Translations under genes and position numbers: made by a program
Assembly: GCA_021234155.1 (NCBI GenBank)
Contig: JAJEKV010000045.1
Span: 4,602,855-4,666,854 of the forward strand
DNA from: Isoetes taiwanensis
Taxonomy: Eukaryota > Streptophyta > Lycopodiopsida > Isoetales > Isoetaceae
Direction of reading: 5' to 3'
DNA: 64,000 bases
Notes under the pieces: model-generated
Database searches by the model: none
Told to the model about the DNA's origin: nothing
Seen by the model: only the letters and a program-made list of their open reading frames with translations
Shown: in pieces, positions 12,339-23,397 of the stretch
Numbering within the stretch: position 1 is the first letter of the stretch
Layout of the letters: every line of letters starts with the position of its first letter

Positions 12339-12808
12339 GAATATTCTCTTGGAATCTTCAAATGGTAGAAAGCTACAATGGCTGTACAAATTCATTTTGA
12401 ATTTTCTCTGAAAGGATGCTAAGTTAGGAAAAAGATGTTAAGTTGTGGAGATTTTTGTCCCATAGATTGAAATATGGGGTTGAACATATGGTGCCAAATT
12501 AATTTGGCAAAGAGTGTATGGTGGAGAATATACATATTAGAATTTGACCTTAGGGCATATGGGTGTATAAATATACCTTAAAAGATGGAACACTTTAAGT
12601 ATTATGGGGAAAAGACCGTGCTAGGATGCAAAAATGAAAAATATGTGCTACTCAAATAGTACAATTTACCTTGGAGCATACGTGATGGGATGTTTGCTTT
12701 AAATGCTACACAACTATAATTGTATAGAAGCATGCATAAAGGCATAAGGGCATGCTTCGTACACAATTATGTATGGCACATTAAATGTATTTTGAAGTTG
12801 CCAAGATG

Positions 12809-13284
12809 TGTAGGGGAATGGAAACTGGGAATGCTGGACCAGTTTTCATTCCCCTACAAAATAGAAATAGGGGAGACGGATTTTTCTAGAGTTTTTGTTG
12901 CAGATCACGGCTCACCTGCAAAGAAGAGCATGACTGTGAAGAAGAGCTGCAAAGAAGAACTCTGCGAAGAAGAAACATGACTGTGGCAGCGCTGTAAAGA
13001 ACCCTGCTATGGCGATCTGCTATGGCGACGCTGCTATGGCGATGGCGACGCTGCTATGGCGATCTGCTATGGTGACGTCGTGGAGAACCTTGCTCGAAGA
13101 ATGCTGTGAAGAACCCTGCTATGGCGCCGCTCTGAAGAACCCTAAAACAAAAACCCTAAAGAAACCTGAGCCGCCGGTCACGCGGAATAAGGGAACCCAA
13201 CTTCCATTCCGAGATATTGGCTGGTGCCACGTGTCGACATAGGAATGGGCGCCAGGGAATAAAGTCGACCCTATTTCTATTTTG
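12809..13284. mobile_element. 476-bp palindromic insertion, present/absent between array copies
   Basis: The paralogous copy at 16670-16671 reads straight from gccaagatg into ttgtactattgc; here 476 bp intervene. The insert opens with a fold-back: TGTAGGGGAATG (12809-12820) pairs with CATTCCCCTACA (12847-12858). CAAAATAGAAATAGGG (12857-12872) is then the perfect inverse of the insert's last 16 bases (13269-13284). No target duplication is clear. The arm-2 copy (49339-49894) is about 80 bp longer because the first palindrome has a larger loop. It is probably a non-autonomous DNA element; the family is unknown. Confidence 0.6.
12990..13135 (+). repeat. GCTATGGCGA minisatellite inside the palindromic insertion
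   Basis: Repeated ctatggcgay/gctgctatggcgat phrases of 12-15 bp, preceded by purine-rich gaagaagagctgcaaag repeats. Also present at about 49580-49700. Confidence 0.75.
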
Positions 13285-14439
13285 TTGTACTATTGCTATG
13301 TTGAAAAAATACAAAAGGTGTTTTAGGGCCATGTCTACCTTTGGCTATTTACGGAAGTGATGGATTTTAATATGGGTTGGAAAAGTGGCTATGGAGCCGA
13401 CTTGATTAATGAAAAGATTAATGTTTCCGATATGAAAAATATATCTTTGAAAAATGTCATACGAAATGCTTTTTGGATATTTCTCATTAGAAAATTGGTT
13501 AAGTTTGCAAAGACGGATTGCTGTGAAGAACCGGTGCTATGGAGACGCTAATAAGAGCGCCATGCTCTAACTTAGAAGATATTACATGGCTGTACATGGC
13601 TAACGTGATCTGGTTGTCCTGATGCCAAAACCGGGGAAGACATGTCTGGTTCACGGCTCATGGTCTGGGTAGCAGATTCAAACACTTTTGGTACATTGGA
13701 ATCATTTGTTCCCTGCTACTAAACTCCAGAGAAGCTTATGCTTGTGGTGATAATACAGGTACTCAGTCTTTGCCTTGATCGGCATGCACAAACTTAGAAT
13801 GGCACTTCCATGCCTCATCATTTTGCTGGAAGGCATATATGTTTTGCTCTTAGAGCTATGATTTATGTACATTTTCTGTTCACTAGACCTAATGCAGGAT
13901 GCCATTGTTGGTCTGATTCTATAAATGCAGCTCGATTGCTCTGAGCCTGCTTCAAGAAGATCAAAAGGAAGGATTTGGAATGAAAATGGCATGCACAGGG
14001 TTATAACGGAGCTCTTCTTTCCAGGTTTGACCATATATCTAACGGTTAAAATATCTCTTGATTCCATTTTCTAGTTTCTAGCTCATGTTAAAAGGCGATA
14101 TGAGTAAGGTCGATATGAGTAAGGTCGCCTTTACCTTTGCATGGCTATGTATGACCTGATCTCAGATCTCGCATTTGTTTAACATGTGGTCTACACTTAA
14201 GCTGTTATTAAGAATGGACGTTTGTCTTGCCATATAATACTTTATAGGTAATAAGCTATGGCCTGTGCTTAAGGCTATATTCAGATAAAGAGATGGGTCT
14301 ATACATGGCATCCACCTATTTCCTATAGCTGAAAATAATCTAAGGGAAACATAAAAAGCCTGGATTGCATGACCTGTTCTTTAGAAAGATGTGATTAAGA
14401 TCAAAGGGCAATGAAACTACATTGTTGCCATGTATATAC

Positions 14440-16162
14440 AGCAAGCTTGATATAATGGTTTATCCTTTAGTATTGTGTGCTGTTTGTGCTAATGCTGCAG
14501 GTTGTTTTCTTTTATACCACTGTTATCATTATGATATGATATCTAGGTTGGATGCTGAATGGTAAGGCAGCATAATGGGATGTCTATGCAGACCTCTAAA
14601 ATACCATATCTAGAAAAGTCCAACCTTATCTATTTCATCAATGGGTTTTAAGTCACAATATGGGTTATGAGGTTGAAGTATAAACCTGTATCGTACATAT
14701 ATGGCCTCTAAGTCCCGAAAAACTCTAGATCTATTCTAGAAGCATCTATTAACTGAAAATAATAGGTGAAGGGCGAAGAGCCAGATTGTTCTATAGCTTA
14801 CCTGACGCCCCTTGTATAGTTACCATAGATTTGCTAACTTATGCATTGTTTGGGTGCAGGTAACCAGAACAATCTCTCCTGATAATATTTTCAGTTGCTT
14901 TGTTGTGCAATCGAGGGACCAGAGAAGATATTGGACCACTCTATAGATTGTACTGATAGTTGGTGAGATCTTTCCCTTATTGATTATATAAGCAAAAGGG
15001 TACATGATAAAGGCTAAGTTGTTCTACAATGGCACCTTCTTTGAGAGCTACTAGTGAGCTTTATTTGCTCTCTAAAATATCTGAAAATGAAACTTTGTGA
15101 CATGAAGTATCAAGGATGTTTGAGTTGACTTACTATCATAGATAAAACTTGATGGAAAAGTTATGATATGCGTTTACATAAAATTAAATGGAGTGGAGTG
15201 GAATATGACTATATGTGAAGTACTATAAAGGAAAAGATTAGTGTGATAAATGACTAAATAATGGATAAAGAATAAGTTACATTTTTGAGGCGGTGTTAAA
15301 ATGATATTGACCTTGTGACTCTACCAAATTATATTACATTATATGGAATTGGATATTGATATGAGTATATGAGTATGTTGCAAACTTGAGAAAATGGATT
15401 CCTTTTGAATTATTACTTATGCATGGGAATAGAGTACTGATGTGGCACAGGCGTAAAACCTGGGGTAGATATTGGGAAATATGTGCTCACTCTGAACGAA
15501 GTCTTTTAATTGTTTTTTAAACTTTAATTGTACTTAGTCTTTGTGAGAACATCATCGAAGAAGAAACTGTGACATCTATTTGGTGGAGGTATCCAGCAAA
15601 CACATCATTTCTGAAACCATGAAATAATGCTGATTCTATATTTGGTTTTGGCATAACTAACTGCTATTATGATTTTATTATAGCAGAATGTTTGTTGGCT
15701 GATACAACTACCCGATTTGGGATATGGGCTGTGGAAAGCACTTTTGATAGGGCGGTCCAGCCTCTGTTGTACCTAAAGACCAGCATCTCTTTGACATAAC
15801 AGGTCAGTTTGAATATTATCTATTCTGCTCTTTGAGCAGAAGTTATGATTTAAGGATCATCGAAGTTATGATTTAAGGATCATCGTAACTGCTTAGGGTC
15901 TATGGTCCATGGTGCTATATGACCTGTAAAAATTGGATGTTGGCCCAATGTGCCATATCCTAGTACTACTTAAATGTAAAACCTGGCCCATTGTGCCATG
16001 GCCTTGCAATCTGGTACAAGGTTACTGATATTCTATGTGCCAATATTACGTGTAACTCATTATATTTTCTTCGGTGTAAGGAAGTAGGACCCTCTTTTTC
16101 TGAGGGGGTCCTACTTCCCTTATAAAAAGAGGTGTCCTACATCATGAGGGAGGGATGTGGGA
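14440..16162. repeat. Diverged third copy of the large unit (unit D)
   Basis: It shares ordered landmarks with the 3' part of unit A: gctaatgctgcaggttg, the aactctagatctattcta block, atcatcgaagaagaaa, the gtgacatctatttg block, and the ggaagtaggac hairpin before a GAA tract. Divergence is far greater than between A and B, so this is an older duplication. Unlike B it retains the segment between the two GAA sites. Sequence from 13561 to 14439 holds nothing recognised. Confidence 0.75.
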
Positions 16163-16201
16163 GAAGAAGAAGAAGAAGAAGAAGAAGAAGAAGAAGAAGA
16201 G
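16163..16201 (+). repeat. Short (GAA)n tract after unit D
   Basis: About 13 GAA repeats following gggagggatgtggga and followed by gagaatattctcttgg, as at 9533 and 12199. Confidence 0.9.
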
Positions 16202-17341
16202 AATATTCTCTTGGAATCTTCAAATGGTAGAAAGCTACAATGGCAGTACAAATTCGTTTTGAATTTTCTCTGAAAGGATGCTAAGTTAGGAAAAAGATGT
16301 TAAGTTGTGGAGATTTTTGTCCCATAGATTGAAATATGGGGTTGAACATATGGTGCCAAATTAATTTGGCAAAGAGTGTATGGTGGAGAATATACATATT
16401 AGAATTTGACCTTAGGGCATATGGGTGTATAAATATACCTTAAAAGATGGAACACTTTAAGTATTATGGGGAAAAGACCGTGCTAGGATGCAAAAATGAA
16501 AAATATGTGCTACTCAAATAGTACAATTTACCTTGGAGCATACGTGATGGGATGTTTGATTTAAATGCTACACAACTATAATTGTATAGAAGCATGCATA
16601 AAGGCATAAGGGCATGCTTCGTACACAATTATTTATGGCACATTAAATGTATTTTGAAGTTGCCAAGATGTTGTACTATTGCTATGTTGAAAAAATACAA
16701 AAGGTGTTTTAGGGCCATGTCTACCTTTGGCTATTTACGGAAGTGATGGATTTTAATATGGGTTGGAAAAGTGGCTATGGAGCCGACTTGATTAATGAAA
16801 AGATTAATGTTTCCGATATGAAAAATATATCTTTGAAAAATGTCATTTCCCACTTTCCGCTAGGGTTAGGTTAAACAAATAGGCTAATTAACTGGAACTT
16901 GTTTTCACACTGACAGTTAGGTTATCACTAGTTAAGTTAACTTTAATTAATTTTTAACTGCGGCTAACTTAACACGGTTGACTTTCCCAGTGAAGATGGT
17001 TATGTTAAAATTTTAACCGGCCCTTTTTTTTTAAATTAAATTAAGGGAAAAGTTAATGGACCTATAATAGGTCCACTTAACTTTTTTTATTTTGGTTAAT
17101 TATTAACTTAATGGTATAATGAGAAAAGGAAGAATGAATGAAACGGTTAGGTTAAAGAAGAGAACGATTTTGTGAGAAAAAAGAATGGGCCGATGAAAAA
17201 AAAAATGATCCGGGTGATCGGGGGTCGAGGAGCTCGTGGTCGCTTGCTTTGAGAAGCCGTAATTCATCAAAAGCAGCAGTAAGCTTTTGTTACCATTCAC
17301 ATCGTTTTGTATCAGTCTTCAAACTGCTCTCCATTTTATAG

Positions 17342-18279
17342 ATTGTGCAAATTGAATCGGAATCCTCTGGGCAAGAGCAATTTGACGTGCATAAAGAGCA
17401 AGAGCAAATTGATCTACATGAAACAACGGTATTTCATTTTTTATTCTTAATCATTTGATGTATGGATCTCTATTCTAGTTGTAGTATTGATAGAGAAGTT
17501 TTAACCAACAGCAAGCCATTGGTGAAGAGCAAGAAGTTGAATTTGAAATTGATGTGGCTGGTCCATCCTCGAGTGCAAAGCGAAAACGATCAAGAAATTG
17601 GAATCTTGATGAGGCACTCTTGCTTGTGGATTTGAAAAAGAAGGAGTGGCTGATTTATGAGCATAAAAATACAAGGGAGAAGATGGAGTATGCAAATCTG
17701 AAATGGACAAAGATAGCGGAGGAAATGCAGAAGCACGGTTACAAGGATAGAGATGGAGAAGGTTGTAGGACCAAATGGGAGAATTTGATTGGGGAATACA
17801 AGAGTGTGAAGGATTTTCAGAAACAAACAGGAAATCCAGATTTTTTCTCTCTTTCGAGTGATGAAAGAAAGCAAAGGAAGTTGCCAAATTTCCATCGTAG
17901 CATATTTGATGCCATGGATTCATTTCAATCATCAAGACCCAATGTGAACTGACCTAACATAGTTGACACAAGCAAGGTAAACACATTGCAACCGGATCAA
18001 ATTGTTGCGCACCATCCCCAAGGCAAAGGTGAGATAGGTTCATCCGGAAAAAGGAGGAAAACCATTGGAAATAACTTGGCTGCCACCATATTAGAGGCAA
18101 ATAAGAACTTGATAGAGGCCATAAAGAATGCAAAGGAAGAGAGAAGGGAACGCACTGAAGCATTGTTGGAAATAGAGCAGGAAAAGTTGCAGCAGCAAAG
18201 GGATTTCAATAGGAATTTCAAAATTATTGCAAATGCATGGCGTAAAATTGCACGCAGCTTCTCAAGTGATGGTGAATAA
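17342..18279 (+). pseudogene. PIF/Harbinger Myb/SANT-like (trihelix-type) DNA-binding protein, interrupted by one TGA
   Basis: An exon at 17342-17428 (after a tttatag acceptor) and one from 17512 (acceptor ttaaccaacag, donor acg|gtattt) join in frame across an ~83-bp intron into a Gln/Glu-rich leader. This is followed by an ~85-residue Myb/SANT-like domain (NWNLDEALLLVDLKKKEW, KIAEEM, CRTKWENLIGEYK), with LPNFHRSIFDAMD just after it. The frame is cut by TGA 17950-17952, then stays open to 18279 with a basic, probably coiled-coil C-terminus (AIKNAKEERRERTEALLEIE). In this superfamily the protein binds the ends and recruits the transposase. The 5' exon with the start codon is not certain. In arm 2 the stop position reads CGA (54534), which could be the ancestral Arg codon or a basecalling error. 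Confidence 0.75.
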
Positions 18280-18467
18280 TGTTTTTTAACTTTTGTTCTC
18301 AAATTCCAGATTTACTTTGAGTTCTAAGTTTTGGATGTCTTTCTTGCAGGTTCTCGTTCTCAGTAGGATCTAAGAAGATTGCAGGAGAGTAGGTTAGAGC
18401 TTATTTGGCTTGGAGAAAACTAAAAAGACTAGTAATTGAGTAATTGCACTGATCAGTAGTTAGAATA

Positions 18468-19784
18468 ATGAGTTTAGAGGAAACAACTTTGATGTTAGCA
18501 GGGCAGACTTTGCCGATGATTTTTAGGGGCCAACAAATGTTTTCAGATGGAAATTTAAGTGCTATGATGGAAAATAATGAAGAGGAAGACCTGCAGTTAG
18601 TTCAACAACATGTCCAAGATCTAAACTTACTTGTAGAACAAGAGTTGTTGTCATTAGAAGATAGGTGGTGGGTCAAACCAAGGAGCTTCACTTGGTTTGA
18701 CAAGTTCATGATGGGTTACTACGATGATTCAAGGTGGAAACAAAACTTTCGGATGAAGAAAGATACATTTTTTTGGTTATGTGCAAGGTTGGAACACGAT
18801 GTTCAGAAATGTAATACTAACTTTCGTGATGCAGTTCCAGTCCACATTAGAGTTGGATGTACACTCTATAAGCTTTTTAGAGGTGTTGACTTTTTGGTCC
18901 TTTCGGAGAAGTTTGGGATAGGTGTCAGTACTGCCCATAAAATTTTTGTAGAAACTTGTAGAGCAGTCTGCTCTAACTTCAATGATGTAATCAGATTTCC
19001 GGTTGGCGAGGGTATGCAACAAATTATCAATGGATTTGCTCTTGTTTCTAAGATTCCTAATGTTTGTGGGACTCTTGATTGTACACATTTGGAGATCTTG
19101 CAACCTACAGGCCCAACCGGGGCAGATTATTATGATAGAAAACAGAGGTTTAGCATAATTTTACAAGCTGTTTGTGATAGTAACCGCAGATTTCTTGATG
19201 TTAACATTGGATATCCTGGAAGTGTTCACGACTCAAGGGTTTGGAAGAACTCATGCATTCGTCAAAGGATTCAAAACTGTGAAATTATGCAAGAACCAGT
19301 AGTTACCATCAATTTTGGTCTACAAGTGAAACCTATTTTGTTGGCTGATAAGGGATATACATGCAGCCCATGGCTTCTCGTCTCTTTTCTTGACAAGGTA
19401 GGACGAGTGCATACGGTTGTTGAACGGGAATTCAACAAAGAACTCGGAAAGGCTCGTGTGTTTATTGAGCAATCCTTTGGTCTATTGAAAGGAAAGTTTA
19501 AGATTTTGGACAGGAAAATGAAGATGAAACCAATATATGCCAATATTACCGCGCATGCATGTTGTATATTGCATAATGTTCTCATTGATATAGGTGAAGC
19601 AGATGTGAATGCAGAACTGGAAGAACTTGAGGCCGAAAGGTTGGCTAGACATGCTCAAAACATAGCCGGAGGTCTGCATATAGCAGCAGCAGCACCGGAG
19701 GGTCCTCTTGAAGAGGCTGAATTTGTTGGTTTAGGAGAAGAATTAAGAAAGTCCATTTCTGAATATCTTGTCCTCAATTTTTGA
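18468..19784 (+). CDS. PIF/Harbinger (HARBI1-like) DDE transposase, 438 residues, intact
   Basis: One uninterrupted frame of 438 codons begins at ATG 18468. Order of parts: an acidic N-terminus; a helical region with a helix-turn-helix-like GIGVSTAHKIF (about 151-161); then the DDE_Tnp_4 nuclease with GTLDCTHLEI (D204), YPGSVHDSRVW (D255), LLADKGY (D294) and FIEQSFGLLKGKFK (E334), ending with CCILHN (365-370). These are the family's conserved acidic positions, and the length is normal for plant PIF transposases. It would cut and rejoin the element ends in the nucleus together with the Myb-like partner, which here has a stop codon. The intact frame suggests recent activity. The arm-2 copy (55056-56370) is broken many times. 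Confidence 0.93.
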   Translation: MSLEETTLMLAGQTLPMIFRGQQMFSDGNLSAMMENNEEEDLQLVQQHVQDLNLLVEQELLSLEDRWWVKPRSFTWFDKFMMGYYDDSRWKQNFRMKKDTFFWLCARLEHDVQKCNTNFRDAVPVHIRVGCTLYKLFRGVDFLVLSEKFGIGVSTAHKIFVETCRAVCSNFNDVIRFPVGEGMQQIINGFALVSKIPNVCGTLDCTHLEILQPTGPTGADYYDRKQRFSIILQAVCDSNRRFLDVNIGYPGSVHDSRVWKNSCIRQRIQNCEIMQEPVVTINFGLQVKPILLADKGYTCSPWLLVSFLDKVGRVHTVVEREFNKELGKARVFIEQSFGLLKGKFKILDRKMKMKPIYANITAHACCILHNVLIDIGEADVNAELEELEAERLARHAQNIAGGLHIAAAAPEGPLEEAEFVGLGEELRKSISEYLVLNF

Positions 19785-19974
19785 AGATGGTAATATTTTT
19801 CGCAAGCATTAGCAAAGCCTTTGTGCTTTTTGTGAAGTGCTCTAACTTTAGGTATGTTTTGCATATTTACAGATGGGGACACTTGTCTCATGAGGCTCAG
19901 GTTTAATTCAGACCCATTTAATCTTTGCTTCTTTTTCTGATATCTGCAGCATTAATCTATGGCATGATTTTCTA

Positions 19975-20110
19975 GCAGATGGCAGATTATAGACTTGTTA
20001 TAGATTATAGATTATAGATGCCAGATGGCAGATGAGATTAAATGCAGATGGCAGATGCAGATGGCAGATGCAGATGGCAGATTAATACATTAAATGCAGA
20101 TGGCAGATTA
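19975..20110 (+). repeat. GCAGATG minisatellite in the PIF element tail
   Basis: Overlapping agatggcagatgc repeats mixed with attatagatt runs. Repeated at about 56555-56700 in arm 2. Confidence 0.8.
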
Positions 20111-21091
20111 TAGCCTGAATACAGAAGCTCCATAAGTAGTAATGCAGATTATACCTCATACTTGTTCAATCATAAAGAAATAGGAAGATGGTCACTGCAT
20201 TGGAATTTACATCTCTGAATGATAGTGCATATTTAGTTGCATGATTGAGTAACAGATTGGGTGCATAAGGCAAATGAATAGAATCCACTTTGCATGATTT
20301 TCAGTTGGCTTTACTACCTGTATTTCAAAGGTATAGATGCTGATCAGTCATGTCAAGTTTGCAGAATCAATGTTCAGGTTCATATGTTGTTTGCTTCTTT
20401 TCATACTAGCTATATGCTGATAAATATCCTTTACTTTTGCAGATACTAGGTATGTCTACAACTGTTATGGGCACAGACAAAATGATTCAGATAACTGATG
20501 AGATTTTTGTTCATGCCATCATCTGTGTAAGTTTATGAATTTCTGAGATATCTCAGCCAAGCATAGGTGTGCTATCTTAAAATAGAGTAGTGCTCAATTA
20601 TTCCTTGGGCATGATAGTGGAATAACTTGTGAAGCAAGCAAGCTTTGGAAAATTATCTGTGCATGTCTATGAATCCGTGCAGACTATGAAAATTATCTGT
20701 GCAAGCTTTGGAAAATTATCTGTGCATGGTTTATGAGGTCGTTTTTAAAGAACGAAATGGGCAAAAGAAAATATGGATCTTAAATACAGGTAAAATTCGT
20801 AATTTCAAAAAACATCTTGCAACTTTTGTGGAAATCGATCCTGTAAGAAAAATCACTACTTTAGACCAATTTTTGCACTGTGCTATCAAATCCGACAGCT
20901 GCAGGTAAAGGCTTCATTCATGCAGATCGATTTTGGGGATTTTTTATGCCGATTTGTCCAACAGAAGCTCGGTCAATGCATACACAATATTCTTTGACTT
21001 TATTTGCTACAGTAGCGGTTGCGATGAAACCTAGAGTGCCGAAAGTAGCAGTTGCGATGAAACCTAGAGTGCACGAAACCATGAAAATGAA

Positions 21092-21335
21092 AACTTAGGA
21101 TCCTTAGGAAATATCTTAGGAAATAGAACATGCTTAGGATCCTTAGGAAATACAAATACAATATCTTAGGAAATATCTTAGGAAATACAATATGCTTACA
21201 ATATCTTAGGAAATATCTTAGGAAATACAATATCTTAGGAAATACAATATGCTTAGGATCCTTAGGAAATACAATATCTTAGGAAATACAATATGCTTAG
21301 GAAATACAATGATCTTAGGAAACGATATTAGAAAA
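21092..21335 (+). repeat. CTTAGGAAATA minisatellite in the PIF element tail
   Basis: More than a dozen copies of cttaggaaata, linked by caatat or tgcttaggatc. Arm 2 has a rearranged, shorter-spaced version at about 57660-57950. Minus-strand ORFs rich in Phe/Leu/Tyr across it are repeat artefacts. Confidence 0.85.
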
Positions 21336-22890
21336 TGAAAATGATCTTAGAGTGCATGCCTAAGTCTATGATAATGGTCCGCCTTTGCATTAAAATACAT
21401 TTGTTAATTAAATTTTTGCAATTTGCAAGCCTCCACATCCTTAACCATTGTCTATCAACAAAACTTTAACCAATATAACTTCTTAACTATCTTTAACTTA
21501 ACATATCTGCTTAACTGGCACTGTGAAACAAACATAGTTAAAGCTAACTTAACGTAGCCCTTTAAGTGCTAGTGTGGATCACCAACCGAAGCTTTAACTT
21601 AATTTTTTAAAACTAACTTAATGGGCATGATGGGAACGCAAATTTCATGCTTCAATTAAGTTAGCTCTAATTTAACCATCTCAATGGGAAACCATAATTT
21701 TTTCTTAGTTAGGTTAAGGGATAACCAAACAGTTAACCTAACTTAACTTAATGGCGAGTGGGAAATGGCCCTTATTGTTTTTACTCATCAACATATTTGA
21801 ATCAGAATGCAATTATAACATACAAACATGCCATTTATCTAGGCAATATATGGTTCACTCACCCAACCATGTTACGACTGAAATGTAATTGAATGATTGT
21901 GTGTTTATAGAGGTTGTTGAGGACAAATTTTTTTTTTTTTTTGAAAGTAAGAGTAGATTTTTTCATTAAGTAGAAAAAGCCATACAAACCATATACCAAT
22001 CTGCTAAAAAGCAGGGCATAATGATAAAGGACCTCATAAGAAGATCATTATCATAATATGTTCTCAAAATTGATCTATGAAACTGGAATTAGAGCTATAG
22101 TAATATAGTAGCATAGGAAGTAAACAATAAGGTCTTCATGCATGTAGTGTTCCCTTGAAAAATGAACATTGAAGCAGCTGCATTTGTATGGAAATCTTCA
22201 AGTTCCTGTAAAAGCAAATCAAAATACTAACCATAACCTTGATTAGATGAGAACTGGATTCAAGTCAAAATGGTCAGGATTGTGGTAACAGGATTGTGGT
22301 AACAGGATTGTGGTAATTTATGGCTGGGAGGAAGGGTAGGTTGTGAAAAGGACAATTTGAATTAATTTTGATCTCCAAGATGAGCATCAAACCACTCATT
22401 GTGTTGCTTGTAAAATTCATTTGTCGAGCCATGGATGTATCTGTTGTGGCCAGAGTCATTCTAAATGAGAAGAGATGATAGACTTTCCTTTGCCATTAGC
22501 AGGATCAAAGTTCCATATAGATCTACCAACAACTTGTGACTATAATACATTTCCCTGTATCTGCTCAACTGCCTCTTAGTCATACTGAAATGAGCGTTGT
22601 ATAGAAATTCAAAAAGATAATACATCTGCATAACTTCTCTGCTGTAAACTGTAGCCCAATCTGCTTCTCTCACTCTTGAGTTTTCTATTTCCTGTATTAA
22701 CAGTACACAGCTCTCTAAGGGTAAGCTGTCTCCCTGTATGCTTTGGCCAGTATATAGAAGCCTCATAATTGTCCATGTCTCTGTCGAATTTTGAAGATCC
22801 CCCCTCCCCCAAAAAGAAAGTCTAGATATTCTGTTATAGTCAGAATAAGGTGCATTAGAATCAATAACATTTAAATTAGATATAAAAATA

Positions 22891-23397
22891 TCAAAGTGGC
22901 CCCTGTATAGCCCTATAGTTCTCCCCCTGTTGTCTCTTATGAGAAGTAGCAAAGGATTCAATATCCAATTGAAAATGCATTTTAATCCAGAAAACAGAGA
23001 AGGATTTGGAACCATAAAGAATTCTATTTCTAGCTCTCCAAAGATTCCAGAAAGTAGTGTAAACACGAGTGTTTGCCAGAGTGTCATCTTGTTGCAGGAA
23101 AGAGAGAATATTATTAATATCCTTATGGTATAGATATCGATCAAATCTGTCAGAAAACCAAGACCAAAAAGAGCTTAATTTAGGACAAAGGAAAATATGA
23201 TCCATAGACTCTTCCTGTAGGCAGCCAGATTGACACTGAGTTGAGACATTGTATCTCTTAGACAAGGACACGAGATTAGTCAAACTTTTATGAGCCACAA
23301 GCCAAATGAAAAAACTGATCTTTGGAGCGCAATAGGAATTCCATATGTTTTTGAAAAGAGAAAGAATTCCTAATTGATTTAATGACCATTTATGCAT
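22891..23397 (-). pseudogene. LINE zf-RVT (zinc-binding reverse-transcriptase C-terminal) domain
   Basis: This 168-codon frame contains FKNIWNSYCAPKISFFIWLV, then C-X(3)-C spaced cysteines with MDHIFLCPKLSSFWSWF, then a WNLWRARNRI block. That is the usual order of the plant LINE zf-RVT domain and the start of the following region. An overlapping frame (22461-23144) continues toward the 3' end. Equivalent blocks occur in the plus-strand LINE at 37.5-38.4 kb. Confidence 0.8.

Larger units (their letters stand above)
12339..13560. repeat. Array segment following the GAA tract
   Basis: Non-coding sequence repeated at 16202-16843 (without the 12809-13284 insertion) and at 48863-50165 in arm 2. 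Short ORFs inside it (for example 12720-12980 and 13009-13242) read through a minisatellite and are not supported as genes. Confidence 0.75.
16844..21771 (+). mobile_element. PIF/Harbinger-type DNA transposon (two genes)
   Basis: The left end reads CATTTCCCACT followed by a gttaggttaa-rich subterminal region. The right end is the inverse, agtgggaaatg (21757-21767), preceded by gttaacctaac repeats and followed by gccc. The element carries the two genes expected of this superfamily: a Myb/SANT-like DNA-binding protein and a DDE nuclease. The left flank is array sequence (gaaaaatgtcat) that continues differently at 13460, so insertion was into the array. The expected 3-bp target duplication is not evident, and the left end seems to lack the outermost ggc present on the right. 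The 3' third (19790-21750) is non-coding with minisatellites. Confidence 0.85.
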
